Assembly (NCBI RefSeq): GCF_013375035.1
Contig: NZ_CP056032.1
Location: 186,001 to 250,000, forward strand
Direction: 5' to 3'
Source: Spirosoma sp. KUDC1026
Lineage (GTDB): Bacteria; Bacteroidota; Bacteroidia; Cytophagales; Spirosomataceae
Length of the DNA stretch: 64,000 bases
Position numbers and translations under genes: made by a program. The notes under the pieces are model-generated. The model ran no database searches. It saw only the letters and a program-made list of their open reading frames with translations, and was not told the origin of the DNA. This document shows positions 9,119 through 16,388 of this stretch, in pieces. Positions within the stretch are counted from its first letter, which is position 1. Every line of letters begins with the position of its first letter.

Positions 9119-10276
9119 ATGATTATCCCCCTGGCCCACCGTGCCGATCAAGCGCAGGAATACTACTTCTCGGTTAAACTGGCCGAAGTTCGACGACTGC
9201 AGGCAGCTGGTCACGATATTATTAACATCGGTATCGGCAACCCCGATATGATGCCCTCGTCCAATACGATCGATGCGCTCATCGCGTCGGCGCAGCAGCC
9301 CGGTTCGCATGGTTATCAACCGTATAAAGGTACCCCCGGCATGCGTCAGGCTATCGCTCGTTTTTACGCGCATACGTACAGGGTAACGCTGGATGCCGAT
9401 ACCGAAATTCTGCCGTTGATTGGCTCTAAAGAAGGTATTACGCATTTATCGCTGACGTTCCTGAACGAGGGCGATGGCGTATTAGTACCCGAGCTGGGAT
9501 ACCCGGCCTACCGGGCCGTCAGCCAGATGGTGGGTGCGCAGGTGCAGGAGTATCCCCTGCTCGAACATGGTGGCTGGCAACCCGACTGGGAAGCTACGGC
9601 GGACCTGGTGACAGAGAAAACCAAGATCATGTGGATGAACTATCCGCACATGCCGACTGGTGCTCCGGCCACGCAGGCCCTGTTCGAGCGGGCCGTTCGG
9701 TTTGCCCACGACCACAAGATTCTGCTGTGCCACGACAACCCGTATAGCCTGATTCTGAACAAAAAATCGCCGATCAGCATCCTGTCGATCGACGGGGCGA
9801 AGGACGTAGCTATTGAGTTGAACTCACTCAGCAAATCGCACAATATGGCCGGCTGGCGGATTGGCTGGATGGCTGCGGCTAAAGCCTACGTTGATGCCGT
9901 CCTGACCATAAAAAGCAATGTCGACTCGGGGCAGTTTAAACCCCTGATGGACGCGGCTGCCGAAGCGCTGACCAACTCCGACAACTGGCACCGGGAACGT
10001 AACGCCGTTTACGCCGACCGGATGGAAGCCGCTCACGCCCTGCTCGACGTTTTGGGCTGCACCTACGCCACTGATCAGGAGGGCATGTTCATCTGGGCAA
10101 AGCTGCCAGAATCAGTAGCTTCTGCCGAAGCGCTGGTCGATGACCTGCTGGTTAACAAGCACATTTTTCTGGCCCCCGGCTTCATTTTCGGCCCGAAAGG
10201 CCAGCGGTATATTCGTATCTCGCTCTGCCTGCCGAAAGAACGTATCTGGGAGGCCGTAAATCGCATCAACCCATGA
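9119..10276 (+). CDS. PLP-dependent class I/II aminotransferase
   Basis: Fold-type I aminotransferase, about 385 aa. The ATG at 9119 is preferred; a TTG at 9050 would begin inside a promoter box. Recognisable family motifs include IGIGNPDMMPSSNTIDAL near the N-terminus, the Y-x-P-Y-K-G-T-P-G-M-R substrate region, the CHDNPYSLI strand with its PLP-ring Asp, the Schiff-base lysine in SLSKSHNMAGWRIGW, and a C-terminal Arg (YIRISLC) that binds the substrate carboxylate. It resembles LL-diaminopimelate/aspartate-type aminotransferases. It overlaps the prephenate dehydrogenase start by 4 bp, so a role in tyrosine or phenylalanine transamination is a reasonable inference, but the substrate is not provable here. 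Confidence 0.87.
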   Translation: MIIPLAHRADQAQEYYFSVKLAEVRRLQAAGHDIINIGIGNPDMMPSSNTIDALIASAQQPGSHGYQPYKGTPGMRQAIARFYAHTYRVTLDADTEILPLIGSKEGITHLSLTFLNEGDGVLVPELGYPAYRAVSQMVGAQVQEYPLLEHGGWQPDWEATADLVTEKTKIMWMNYPHMPTGAPATQALFERAVRFAHDHKILLCHDNPYSLILNKKSPISILSIDGAKDVAIELNSLSKSHNMAGWRIGWMAAAKAYVDAVLTIKSNVDSGQFKPLMDAAAEALTNSDNWHRERNAVYADRMEAAHALLDVLGCTYATDQEGMFIWAKLPESVASAEALVDDLLVNKHIFLAPGFIFGPKGQRYIRISLCLPKERIWEAVNRINP

Positions 10277-11130
10277 CCGTCAGTATTGTAGGTATTGGGC
10301 TGCTGGGCGGTTCATTCGCCCTGGCCCTCCGGGAGAAGTACCCGAAAATGCATTTTATTGGCGTCGACGCGTCGCCCGTGAACGGGCAGCTAGCCCTGGC
10401 AAAAGGCATCGTCGATGAACTGCTGCCGCTGGACGAAGCCGTCGCCAAAAGTATGCTGGTAATTCTGGCAACGCCGGTCAATATCATCACCGATTTATTA
10501 CCCCTTATTCTGGATCAATTACGGCCAGACGCGACAGTTATTGACCTGGGCTCAACCAAAGAGCTGATCTGCTCAGCCGTCGATACCCATCCCAAACGGG
10601 ATCAGTTCGTAGCGGCTCATCCGATGGCAGGTACCGAAAACTCAGGACCCGGCGCGGCTTTCCGGGAGTTGCTTCCGGGTAAGAACCTGATCATCTGCGA
10701 TCGAGAGAAAAGCCGTCCGGATAGTCTGGCACTGGCCGAAAGTCTGTTCCGGGACATCGGCATGAAGCTGTTTTTCATGACCCCAAAGGAACACGATCTG
10801 CACCTGGCCTACGTATCGCACCTCAGCCACATCAGCGCGTTTGCGCTGGGGCTGACGGTATTGGATAAGGAACGTGACGAGAAAGCAATTTTCGATATGG
10901 CCAGCACCGGCTTCAGCTCGACCGTACGGCTGGCAAAAAGTTCTCCCCAGATGTGGGCGCCCATTTTTGACCAGAACCGGACCAACGTATCAGACGCCTT
11001 GGCAGCCTACATCGACTTTCTGCAACAGTTTAAGCAGGTCATCGACGAGCAGGATTTAACCACCTCACTTTCGTTCATGCAACAGGCTAACGTAATTCGT
11101 CGGGTGCTGGACGGCATTGAGAAACGTTAA
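10273..11130 (+). CDS. tyrA: Prephenate dehydrogenase
   Basis: 285-aa NAD(P)-dependent dehydrogenase of tyrosine biosynthesis, converting prephenate to 4-hydroxyphenylpyruvate. A Rossmann dinucleotide motif opens the protein (VSIVGIGLLGGSFALAL). The family signatures VIDLGSTKELI, AAHPMAGTENSGPGAAF (catalytic His region) and HLAYVSHLSHISAFAL are all present. There is no fused chorismate mutase or ACT domain, so feedback control is not encoded in this chain. The ATGA overlap with the upstream aminotransferase indicates translational coupling. That places a pathway dehydrogenase directly after a candidate partner transaminase. Confidence 0.92.
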   Translation: MTVSIVGIGLLGGSFALALREKYPKMHFIGVDASPVNGQLALAKGIVDELLPLDEAVAKSMLVILATPVNIITDLLPLILDQLRPDATVIDLGSTKELICSAVDTHPKRDQFVAAHPMAGTENSGPGAAFRELLPGKNLIICDREKSRPDSLALAESLFRDIGMKLFFMTPKEHDLHLAYVSHLSHISAFALGLTVLDKERDEKAIFDMASTGFSSTVRLAKSSPQMWAPIFDQNRTNVSDALAAYIDFLQQFKQVIDEQDLTTSLSFMQQANVIRRVLDGIEKR

Positions 11131-11183
11131 AAACTATTTTACCGGCAACGACACAAAAAACGCTTTCGTTGGTTTTACACTAT

Positions 11184-11206
11184 GGACCTGGCGCGACGCC
11201 GGGTCC
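11184..11206 (+). other. Hairpin in the aldo/keto reductase leader
   Basis: A 10-bp stem with a 3-nt loop (11184-11193 with 11197-11206, one T/G wobble) lies between tyrA and the reductase ATG at 11233. It has no following T-run, so it may be a weak terminator or a leader structure. Confidence 0.3.
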
Positions 11207-11232
11207 GTAACCTAACAAACCCAACAGCGTTT

Positions 11233-12099
11233 ATGCAATCTGTTGATCAACAACCGGCCGCGCAGGCTGGGACGATTACCATCGGCGGTGATCTGACCGT
11301 CAACCGTATGGCGTATGGTGCCATGCGTATCACTGGCGACGGCATCTGGGGTCCCCCAAAAGATCATGACGAAGCCATTCGTGTGCTGAAACGCACCACT
11401 GAACTTGGCATCAACTTTATCGATACGGCTGACAGCTATGGTCCTTACGTATCAGAGGAGCTCATCGCCGAAGCCTTATACCCGTATCCAAAAGACCTGA
11501 TTATCGGCACAAAAGGCGGTTTGCTACGTACTGGACCAAACCAATGGCCCGTAGACGGTAGCCGTAAGCACCTGGAAGAAGCGCTGGAAGGTAGCCTGAA
11601 ACGACTGAAACTAAACCAGATCGATCTTTATCAACTGCACCGCTTCGATGACAAGGTCCCTTCCAAGGAATACCTGACGTTCCTGAAAGAAGCGCAACAG
11701 GAAGGCAAAATCCGGCATATTGGCTTATCGGAAGTGAGCGTCGAGCAGATTAAGGAAGCTCAGGAATATTTCGATGTTGTATCGGTACAGAATATGTACA
11801 GCTTCGGCCAGCAGAAATGGAACAGCGTTCTGCAATACTGCGAAGAAAACGGTATTGCGTTTATTCCCTGGTACCCGCTGGGTGGTGGCGACCTCGGCGC
11901 CGAAAACGCCGTCAAGAAAGTCGCTGAACGTCATGGCGCTACTGAATTTCAGATTGCCCTGGCCTGGTTGCTGGCTGCGTCGCCAGCGATGCTGCCCATC
12001 GCGGGAACCTCATCGGTTAAACACCTCGAAGAAAACGTACAGGCGGCAACAATCAAACTGACCGACGACGATTTGCAGGATATGCCTCTGCCCGCTTAA
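11233..12099 (+). CDS. Aldo/keto reductase
   Basis: About 288 aa from the preferred ATG at 11233; an in-frame ATG at 11182 would add 17 Arg-rich residues and run through a hairpin. The AKR tetrad is visible: Asp and Tyr in NFIDTADSYGPYVSEELIAE, Lys in LIIGTKGG, and His in IDLYQLHRFD. The NADPH-binding end is SPAMLPIAGTSSVKHLEENV. It probably reduces small aldehydes or ketones with NADPH in the cytoplasm; the substrate is unknown. The gene ends before a strong bidirectional terminator at 12122-12167. Confidence 0.9.
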   Translation: MQSVDQQPAAQAGTITIGGDLTVNRMAYGAMRITGDGIWGPPKDHDEAIRVLKRTTELGINFIDTADSYGPYVSEELIAEALYPYPKDLIIGTKGGLLRTGPNQWPVDGSRKHLEEALEGSLKRLKLNQIDLYQLHRFDDKVPSKEYLTFLKEAQQEGKIRHIGLSEVSVEQIKEAQEYFDVVSVQNMYSFGQQKWNSVLQYCEENGIAFIPWYPLGGGDLGAENAVKKVAERHGATEFQIALAWLLAASPAMLPIAGTSSVKHLEENVQAATIKLTDDDLQDMPLPA

Positions 12100-12121
12100 A
12101 TGCTGGCTCGGCCTGAACACA

Positions 12122-12167
12122 CAAGTAAAAAGGGCGCCAATCAACTGATTGGCGCCCTTTTTACTTG
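12122..12167. terminator. Bidirectional intrinsic terminator
   Basis: Perfect 22-bp inverted repeat (12122-12143 with 12146-12167) separated by 2 nt. It has a GGGCGCC core and A-run/T-run flanks on both strands. It separates the rightward reductase gene from the convergent DUF2383-type gene and can serve both. Confidence 0.92.
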
Positions 12168-12179
12168 ATAATTACTTTA

Positions 12180-12635
12180 CTAGGCTGCTTTGTGCAGCGC
12201 TTTGATTTTTTCCTGAGCAGCTTTCAGTTCGCTAAGCTGCTTGGTCAGATCTTCTTTGATGTAAGCCGGAATGTGATCTTTCTCGATCGCATCTTCGTAG
12301 GCTTCAACGGCTGCATTCTCACCGAACTCTACTGAGCTCAGAATCGTATCCAGGTCTTTACCCGTTACGGCCGCTTTGATGTCGATCCACGCCCGGTGAA
12401 TTTTGCTCGATACGTCGGTCGACGTTGCATCCGATACGGCTAGACCGTCGATACGTACAATATGGTCAGCCAGCTGGCTACGGAAATTCTGACTCTGAAT
12501 GATGTAATGACGAAACAGATCGTCCAGTCCTGCATCTTCGTTATCTTCTACTGCTTTTTCGTAACCCTGAATCCGGTCGTTGTTGATTTTTACCAGGTCG
12601 TTGAGGTCGTCAACGATTTCTTCGTTCTTAATCAT
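12180..12635 (-). CDS. PA2169-type four-helix-bundle protein (DUF2383)
   Basis: 151-aa, acidic, fully helical protein without a signal peptide. It starts MIKNEEIVDDLNDLVKINND and contains EKAVEDNEDAGLDDLFRHY and GENAAVEAYEDAIEKDHIP. This pattern of paired Glu and spaced His in a four-helix bundle fits the DUF2383/PA2169 family, which is distantly ferritin-like. The biochemical role of the family is not established; stress-related expression is often suggested. An 8-bp inverted repeat (12647-12654 with 12663-12670) stands just upstream of the ATG. Across the intergenic region two exported ferritin-like proteins are encoded divergently, so a shared stress context is possible. Confidence 0.82.
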   Translation of the reverse strand: MIKNEEIVDDLNDLVKINNDRIQGYEKAVEDNEDAGLDDLFRHYIIQSQNFRSQLADHIVRIDGLAVSDATSTDVSSKIHRAWIDIKAAVTGKDLDTILSSVEFGENAAVEAYEDAIEKDHIPAYIKEDLTKQLSELKAAQEKIKALHKAA

Positions 12636-13009
12636 AACAGATGAGTTATAGTTTGATGATTAAAACTATAGCCAACCTTAATTGTTGGAAAGTCTGTTAA
12701 AGTTTTTGGAAAGATTTTCTGAGTGACTACTATACAATTCTGGGAGACTACTTTTTTCTTCTTTTTGCACCAACAAACCCCCTGAATCATCCTATTCTCA
12801 TAGGCTCCCATTAATTCTATTTGATTACATATTCGAGATATTGTTGTATTTTTTTTTAAACGGCATTTCGCTATACCGTAGAATCAGTAAAACTACCACT
12901 TACATGATATTTGATCATTTCTCAAATCCTTTTGCCGGGGCAGCGCGTAGTTAGGGTAATTCTGCCGATGGGCGGTGGAAACTCTCCCTTTAACGTATTC
13001 AGTAACTCA
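12636..13009. other. AT-rich divergent intergenic region with inverted repeat
   Basis: This 374-bp spacer separates the leftward DUF2383-type gene from the rightward ferritin-like gene. TATAGTTT at 12647-12654 pairs with AAACTATA at 12663-12670 (8-nt loop), which is a candidate operator or leader hairpin for the leftward gene. The rest is AT-rich with T-tracts. A frame runs back from the ferritin-like gene to a TTG at 12911, but it looks non-coding. No RNA gene was recognised. Confidence 0.5.
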
Positions 13010-13762
13010 ATGGAAAAACAATCCAACGACCAAGCTGGCGTGAGTCAATTGCTGTCTGACGCCAAGTCAGCGGCAGTAGGACGCCGACTCTTCATGCGCT
13101 ATCTGGGTACTACAGCCGCAGCCGGTGTTGCACTTAGTGCCTGTACCAATCAATTAGACGAAGCAGTTCCAACGGGTGCAGCCCGGGCCGGTTACCGCAC
13201 CGTCGATCTAGGTGACCTGGGTAGCAACGATGTCGGTATCCTGAACTATGCTTACGCTCTGGAACAGCTCGAAGCTGCTTTCTACACCCAGGCTGTAATG
13301 ACCCCATTTTCGGGCATGACCGAAATGGAAAAAACGATCCTGACCGACATCCGTGACCACGAAATTGTACACCGCGAGCTGTTCAAAGCCGCTCTGTCGA
13401 GTGCTGCTATTCCAGGTCTGACGCCTGATTTCACCAGCATCAACTTCAGCAGCCGGGCAAGTGTACTAGGAGCCGCTGCTCTGTTCGAAAAAATTGGTGT
13501 GTCGGCGTACAACGGCGCAGGTCAATTCATCAAAAACGTTGATTACCTGCTGCTCGCTGGTAAAATCGTTTCAGTGGAAGCACGTCACGCAGCGATCATC
13601 AACACCCTGCTGTACCCAGACGGAGCTAACTTCGCAGGCGATGACGTCGTCTTCCCATCTTCGGGTCTGGAAGAAATCCGCGTACCAGGCGAAGTCCTGA
13701 CTCTCGTTGCTCCTTACGTTTACGAAACCATCAACGCAATGCCGGTTCGCCGAGTTGCCTAG
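13010..13762 (+). CDS. Exported ferritin-like domain protein 1
   Basis: 250 aa from the ATG at 13010. The N-terminus has a twin-arginine-like motif and hydrophobic stretch (GRRLFMRYLGTTAAAGVAL) ending in a possible lipobox (LSAC), so it may be Tat-exported and lipid-anchored. The rest matches the exported ferritin-like (desiccation-related, PF13668-type) fold. Glu/His ligand motifs are LNYAYALEQLEAAFY, IRDHEIVHRELF, FEKIGVSAYNGA and VEARHAAIINTLL. Known: the fold is a di-metal four-helix bundle, but the family function is poorly defined. It is followed by a paralogue 20 bp downstream, so the two are almost certainly one operon. Confidence 0.85.
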   Translation: MEKQSNDQAGVSQLLSDAKSAAVGRRLFMRYLGTTAAAGVALSACTNQLDEAVPTGAARAGYRTVDLGDLGSNDVGILNYAYALEQLEAAFYTQAVMTPFSGMTEMEKTILTDIRDHEIVHRELFKAALSSAAIPGLTPDFTSINFSSRASVLGAAALFEKIGVSAYNGAGQFIKNVDYLLLAGKIVSVEARHAAIINTLLYPDGANFAGDDVVFPSSGLEEIRVPGEVLTLVAPYVYETINAMPVRRVA

Positions 13763-13782
13763 TCTAAATCCCCTTATCTGTC

Positions 13783-14559
13783 ATGAATTTACAAAACATA
13801 CTGAATGAAATTGAGCAGGTGGATGCCGACATGTACGAACGGCTTGACCACGTATCCCGTCGCCACGTTTTCTCCAACTTTTTGAAGAAAGCAATGGCCG
13901 GTGCTGCTCCGGTTGCTTTTGCTGCTATCCTTAACAAATCTTACGCGCAGAACAGTTCAGTCGCTGACGTCCTGAACTTTGCCCTGCTGCTGGAGTATCT
14001 GGAAGCAGAATTCTACAACAAAGGTTTAGCGGCCTCCGGTCTGATCCCCTCTGGTGCAGGTCGTACGATCTATACTCAGATTGCCAAACATGAGAACGCG
14101 CACGTAGCGTTGCTGCAATCAGCTTTAGGTGGTGCTGCTATCGCTAAACCAGCATTTGACCTGACGTACAAAGGTGCTTTTGCCGATGTACTGACAAACT
14201 ACCAGACGTATCTGGCGGTGTCTCAGGCACTGGAAGATACAGGTGTTCGTGCCTATAAAGGACAGGCGGGCGCGCTGATCTCAGCTCCTGCAGTTCTGAC
14301 AGTGGCGCTGCAGATTCACTCAGTAGAAGCTCGTCACGCAGCCCGCGTTCGGATGCTGCGCGGTCAGAAAGGTTATATCGTTAACGCTGATTCGGGCGGT
14401 GTTCCAGCAGCTGTTTACGCTGGTGAAGATAACGTTACGCAAGGTGGTGTTAACCTGGTATCAGCTACGGGTTACAGCATGGCCCGCGTTACGGAAGCTT
14501 TCGACGAACCGCTCACCAAAGCGCAGGTTCTGGCTATTGCTACGCCATTCCTGGCATAA
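13783..14559 (+). CDS. Exported ferritin-like domain protein 2
   Basis: 258-aa paralogue of the preceding gene. A 25-residue polar N-terminus comes before a twin-arginine motif (SRRHVFSNFLKKAMAG) and a hydrophobic stretch ending SYAQ, so a Tat signal is likely although it sits unusually deep. Ferritin-like helices carry the same ligand pattern: LNFALLLEYLEAEFYNKG, IAKHENAHVALLQSAL, LEDTGVRAYKGQAG and HSVEARHAARVRMLRG. It has no lipobox, so the pair may consist of one anchored and one soluble periplasmic member. A 24-bp perfect hairpin terminator follows. Confidence 0.85.
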   Translation: MNLQNILNEIEQVDADMYERLDHVSRRHVFSNFLKKAMAGAAPVAFAAILNKSYAQNSSVADVLNFALLLEYLEAEFYNKGLAASGLIPSGAGRTIYTQIAKHENAHVALLQSALGGAAIAKPAFDLTYKGAFADVLTNYQTYLAVSQALEDTGVRAYKGQAGALISAPAVLTVALQIHSVEARHAARVRMLRGQKGYIVNADSGGVPAAVYAGEDNVTQGGVNLVSATGYSMARVTEAFDEPLTKAQVLAIATPFLA

Positions 14560-14571
14560 GCGAACCAATAC

Positions 14572-14621
14572 CTGATAACAAAAAAGGATGCCTCGTTCGA
14601 GGCATCCTTTTTTGTTATCAG
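14572..14621. terminator. Bidirectional intrinsic terminator
   Basis: Perfect 24-bp stem (14572-14595 with 14598-14621) closed by two T residues, containing GGATGCCTCG and flanked by A6/T6 tracts. It lies between the ferritin-like operon and the convergent lipoprotein gene. Confidence 0.93.
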
Positions 14622-14631
14622 TAAGCTCGGC

Positions 14632-16074
14632 CTAGTTTGGGCGTGTTGCTGTCAGGCTGCGTAACCGAATCATTGAGCCAGCTTCGGCCGCCGACTGGTT
14701 AGCAGCTGGCGTGAGACAAAGCTGATTGATGATACCGTCCCAGCCGTTTCGGCCGCTCATATCAATTTCATACACTCGGTATTGACCATCGCCAACGACG
14801 GGAAACTCGACAAGCCGCTCAGGCGCGTCAATGAAATCAGGATCTTCCGGTTTGCGCCAGACCAGCCGTGCCGCCGTTGCGCCCGTTTTGAAGGCAGCCT
14901 GCACGTACAGTTTTGGCGAATCGGCGGCACGCCAGTACGCCAGCGGGCTCATGATCCGGAAGAGAGACTGTGTTTTATCGAAGCGCTCCCACTTAACGGC
15001 CAATTCGTTCTGAATGGGCCAGCCGAGATCCCGTGTATTGTAATAATACCAGCCGAGTCGGCTCTGGGCAAACTGGTAGTTCGGTGCTACTGCGGGCCGG
15101 GGCTGATTGTAGGCAAACTGGCGAATGTCGGTTAGCGACCCAACCACTAGTGTATAGTCATATTCGTACGTACCGTTGTGGTCGATCACCAGGAAACTGT
15201 CGCTGTTCATATAACCGCTCGGCATGTCGAACTCGCCCCCGACGAGGGTTGTTCCGAAGCCCGCTGTCCGATACCGGTACTCATTGGCCCGGAACAGACC
15301 AACTCCCCGGCCGCTCTCGTTGAGTAACGCAATCCAGTTTTCGGACGCATAGCGGGTAATCATATCCCGTTCCTTGTACTCAGAAACAGGTCCATTCGTG
15401 AAAGGCTGGTTTCCGGTATACGTTACCATCCGGTGATAGGGGCCATTCAGATACACGCAGGGTGTTTCCTGAGTCCGGGCTTCATACTGGGTGGTATCAG
15501 CGCGGTTGACCACGATCCGGCAGCGAACGTGTACCGTATTGTCTTTAATTTCGAGCCAGTGCTCCATGGTACAGTCGGCCGGTTCGTCGAACAGGGGCCA
15601 GATGAGCGGGATTGTCTTTACGTAGAGTTTGTTTTGCTCCTGCTGGTAACTGACTATCCGCGCAGAGTGGTTAAACACATCGCCACTCTGCACCGGGTTC
15701 CAGCCCAGGTTCCGCCATTGGTAGACGGGGTCTTTCCCGTTCACACTATATGGATACGGCCCGGCGTAGATAGACGTTTGAAGCTGCCGTCCTAAGTCAG
15801 CATTGTTGACCATGTTTTCGTTGCTGTTCGCTTCAGACAGATACGTAATGGCACCACCCACACTAAGGTCAATCGCCACCTTTACTTTGTCGTTTGTCAG
15901 AAACAGCCGTTTCTGCGGAGCGGGCTGCACCTGTGGCGGAACGGGTGTGCTGGTGCCGGGTACTGTAGGCGTTGTGGGGGGCGTGTACGGAATAGTAGCC
16001 GGGAAATCGCGGCTACAGGCAATGCCCAGTAGCAGAGTCAGACCAGCCCAACCAGACAGACGAAGAAGGTTCAT
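14632..16074 (-). CDS. Lipoprotein of unknown function, possibly sugar-binding beta fold
   Basis: 480 aa from the start at 16074, which gives a lipoprotein signal (LSGWAGLTLLLGIAC). A Pro/Thr/Val-rich linker follows at about residues 25-60. The large remainder is beta-rich with many Trp and Tyr residues (VYQWRNLGWNPVQSGDVFNH, RLGWYYYNTRDLGWPIQNE). No catalytic motif is recognised. The opening KVKVAIDLSVGGAITYLSE and the many aromatic residues resemble carbohydrate-active beta-sandwich folds, so a surface glycan-related role is a weak inference. The gene has its own TAnnTTTG box 25 bp upstream and ends at a shared terminator. Confidence 0.7.
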   Translation of the reverse strand: MNLLRLSGWAGLTLLLGIACSRDFPATIPYTPPTTPTVPGTSTPVPPQVQPAPQKRLFLTNDKVKVAIDLSVGGAITYLSEANSNENMVNNADLGRQLQTSIYAGPYPYSVNGKDPVYQWRNLGWNPVQSGDVFNHSARIVSYQQEQNKLYVKTIPLIWPLFDEPADCTMEHWLEIKDNTVHVRCRIVVNRADTTQYEARTQETPCVYLNGPYHRMVTYTGNQPFTNGPVSEYKERDMITRYASENWIALLNESGRGVGLFRANEYRYRTAGFGTTLVGGEFDMPSGYMNSDSFLVIDHNGTYEYDYTLVVGSLTDIRQFAYNQPRPAVAPNYQFAQSRLGWYYYNTRDLGWPIQNELAVKWERFDKTQSLFRIMSPLAYWRAADSPKLYVQAAFKTGATAARLVWRKPEDPDFIDAPERLVEFPVVGDGQYRVYEIDMSGRNGWDGIINQLCLTPAANQSAAEAGSMIRLRSLTATRPN

Positions 16075-16098
16075 AGGTAACGAACAGACGTAGATAGT

Positions 16099-16106
16099 CA
16101 AAAATA
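16099..16106 (-). promoter_or_regulatory. Putative -7 promoter box (TATTTTTG)
   Basis: Perfect TAnnTTTG match on the minus strand, 24 bp upstream of the lipoprotein ATG at 16074. This supports that start over the in-frame upstream codon at 16101, which overlaps the box. Confidence 0.5.
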
Positions 16107-16388
16107 AGGGCAGAAATAGCCTTTTCCTACCGTATTAGTAAACTCTTACCCGATGGACCAGTCCATAGGCGACTCAGTTATCTAACGCACGGAATGACCT
16201 TATTTGTCTGTTTTACGACGGCTCGAAGGCGCCCGTTATCGATTTGTTTAGAGTCTCTCCATTAAGTTTTTGCAAATTTTGCGGTAGTGTCTGCCAGAAG
16301 CCCTAATTTTGCGGGATTTTTAGGCCGCCCTCATTGGTGCCTATCTGTCAGAAGAAAAATCTTCATTTTTCATTTGCCCCGTTGAAAA

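Noticed and set aside
12911..13009. Longer ferritin-like protein starting at TTG 12911
   Set aside because: The added 33 residues are not signal-like and push the twin-arginine motif too far from the N-terminus; ATG 13010 is better.
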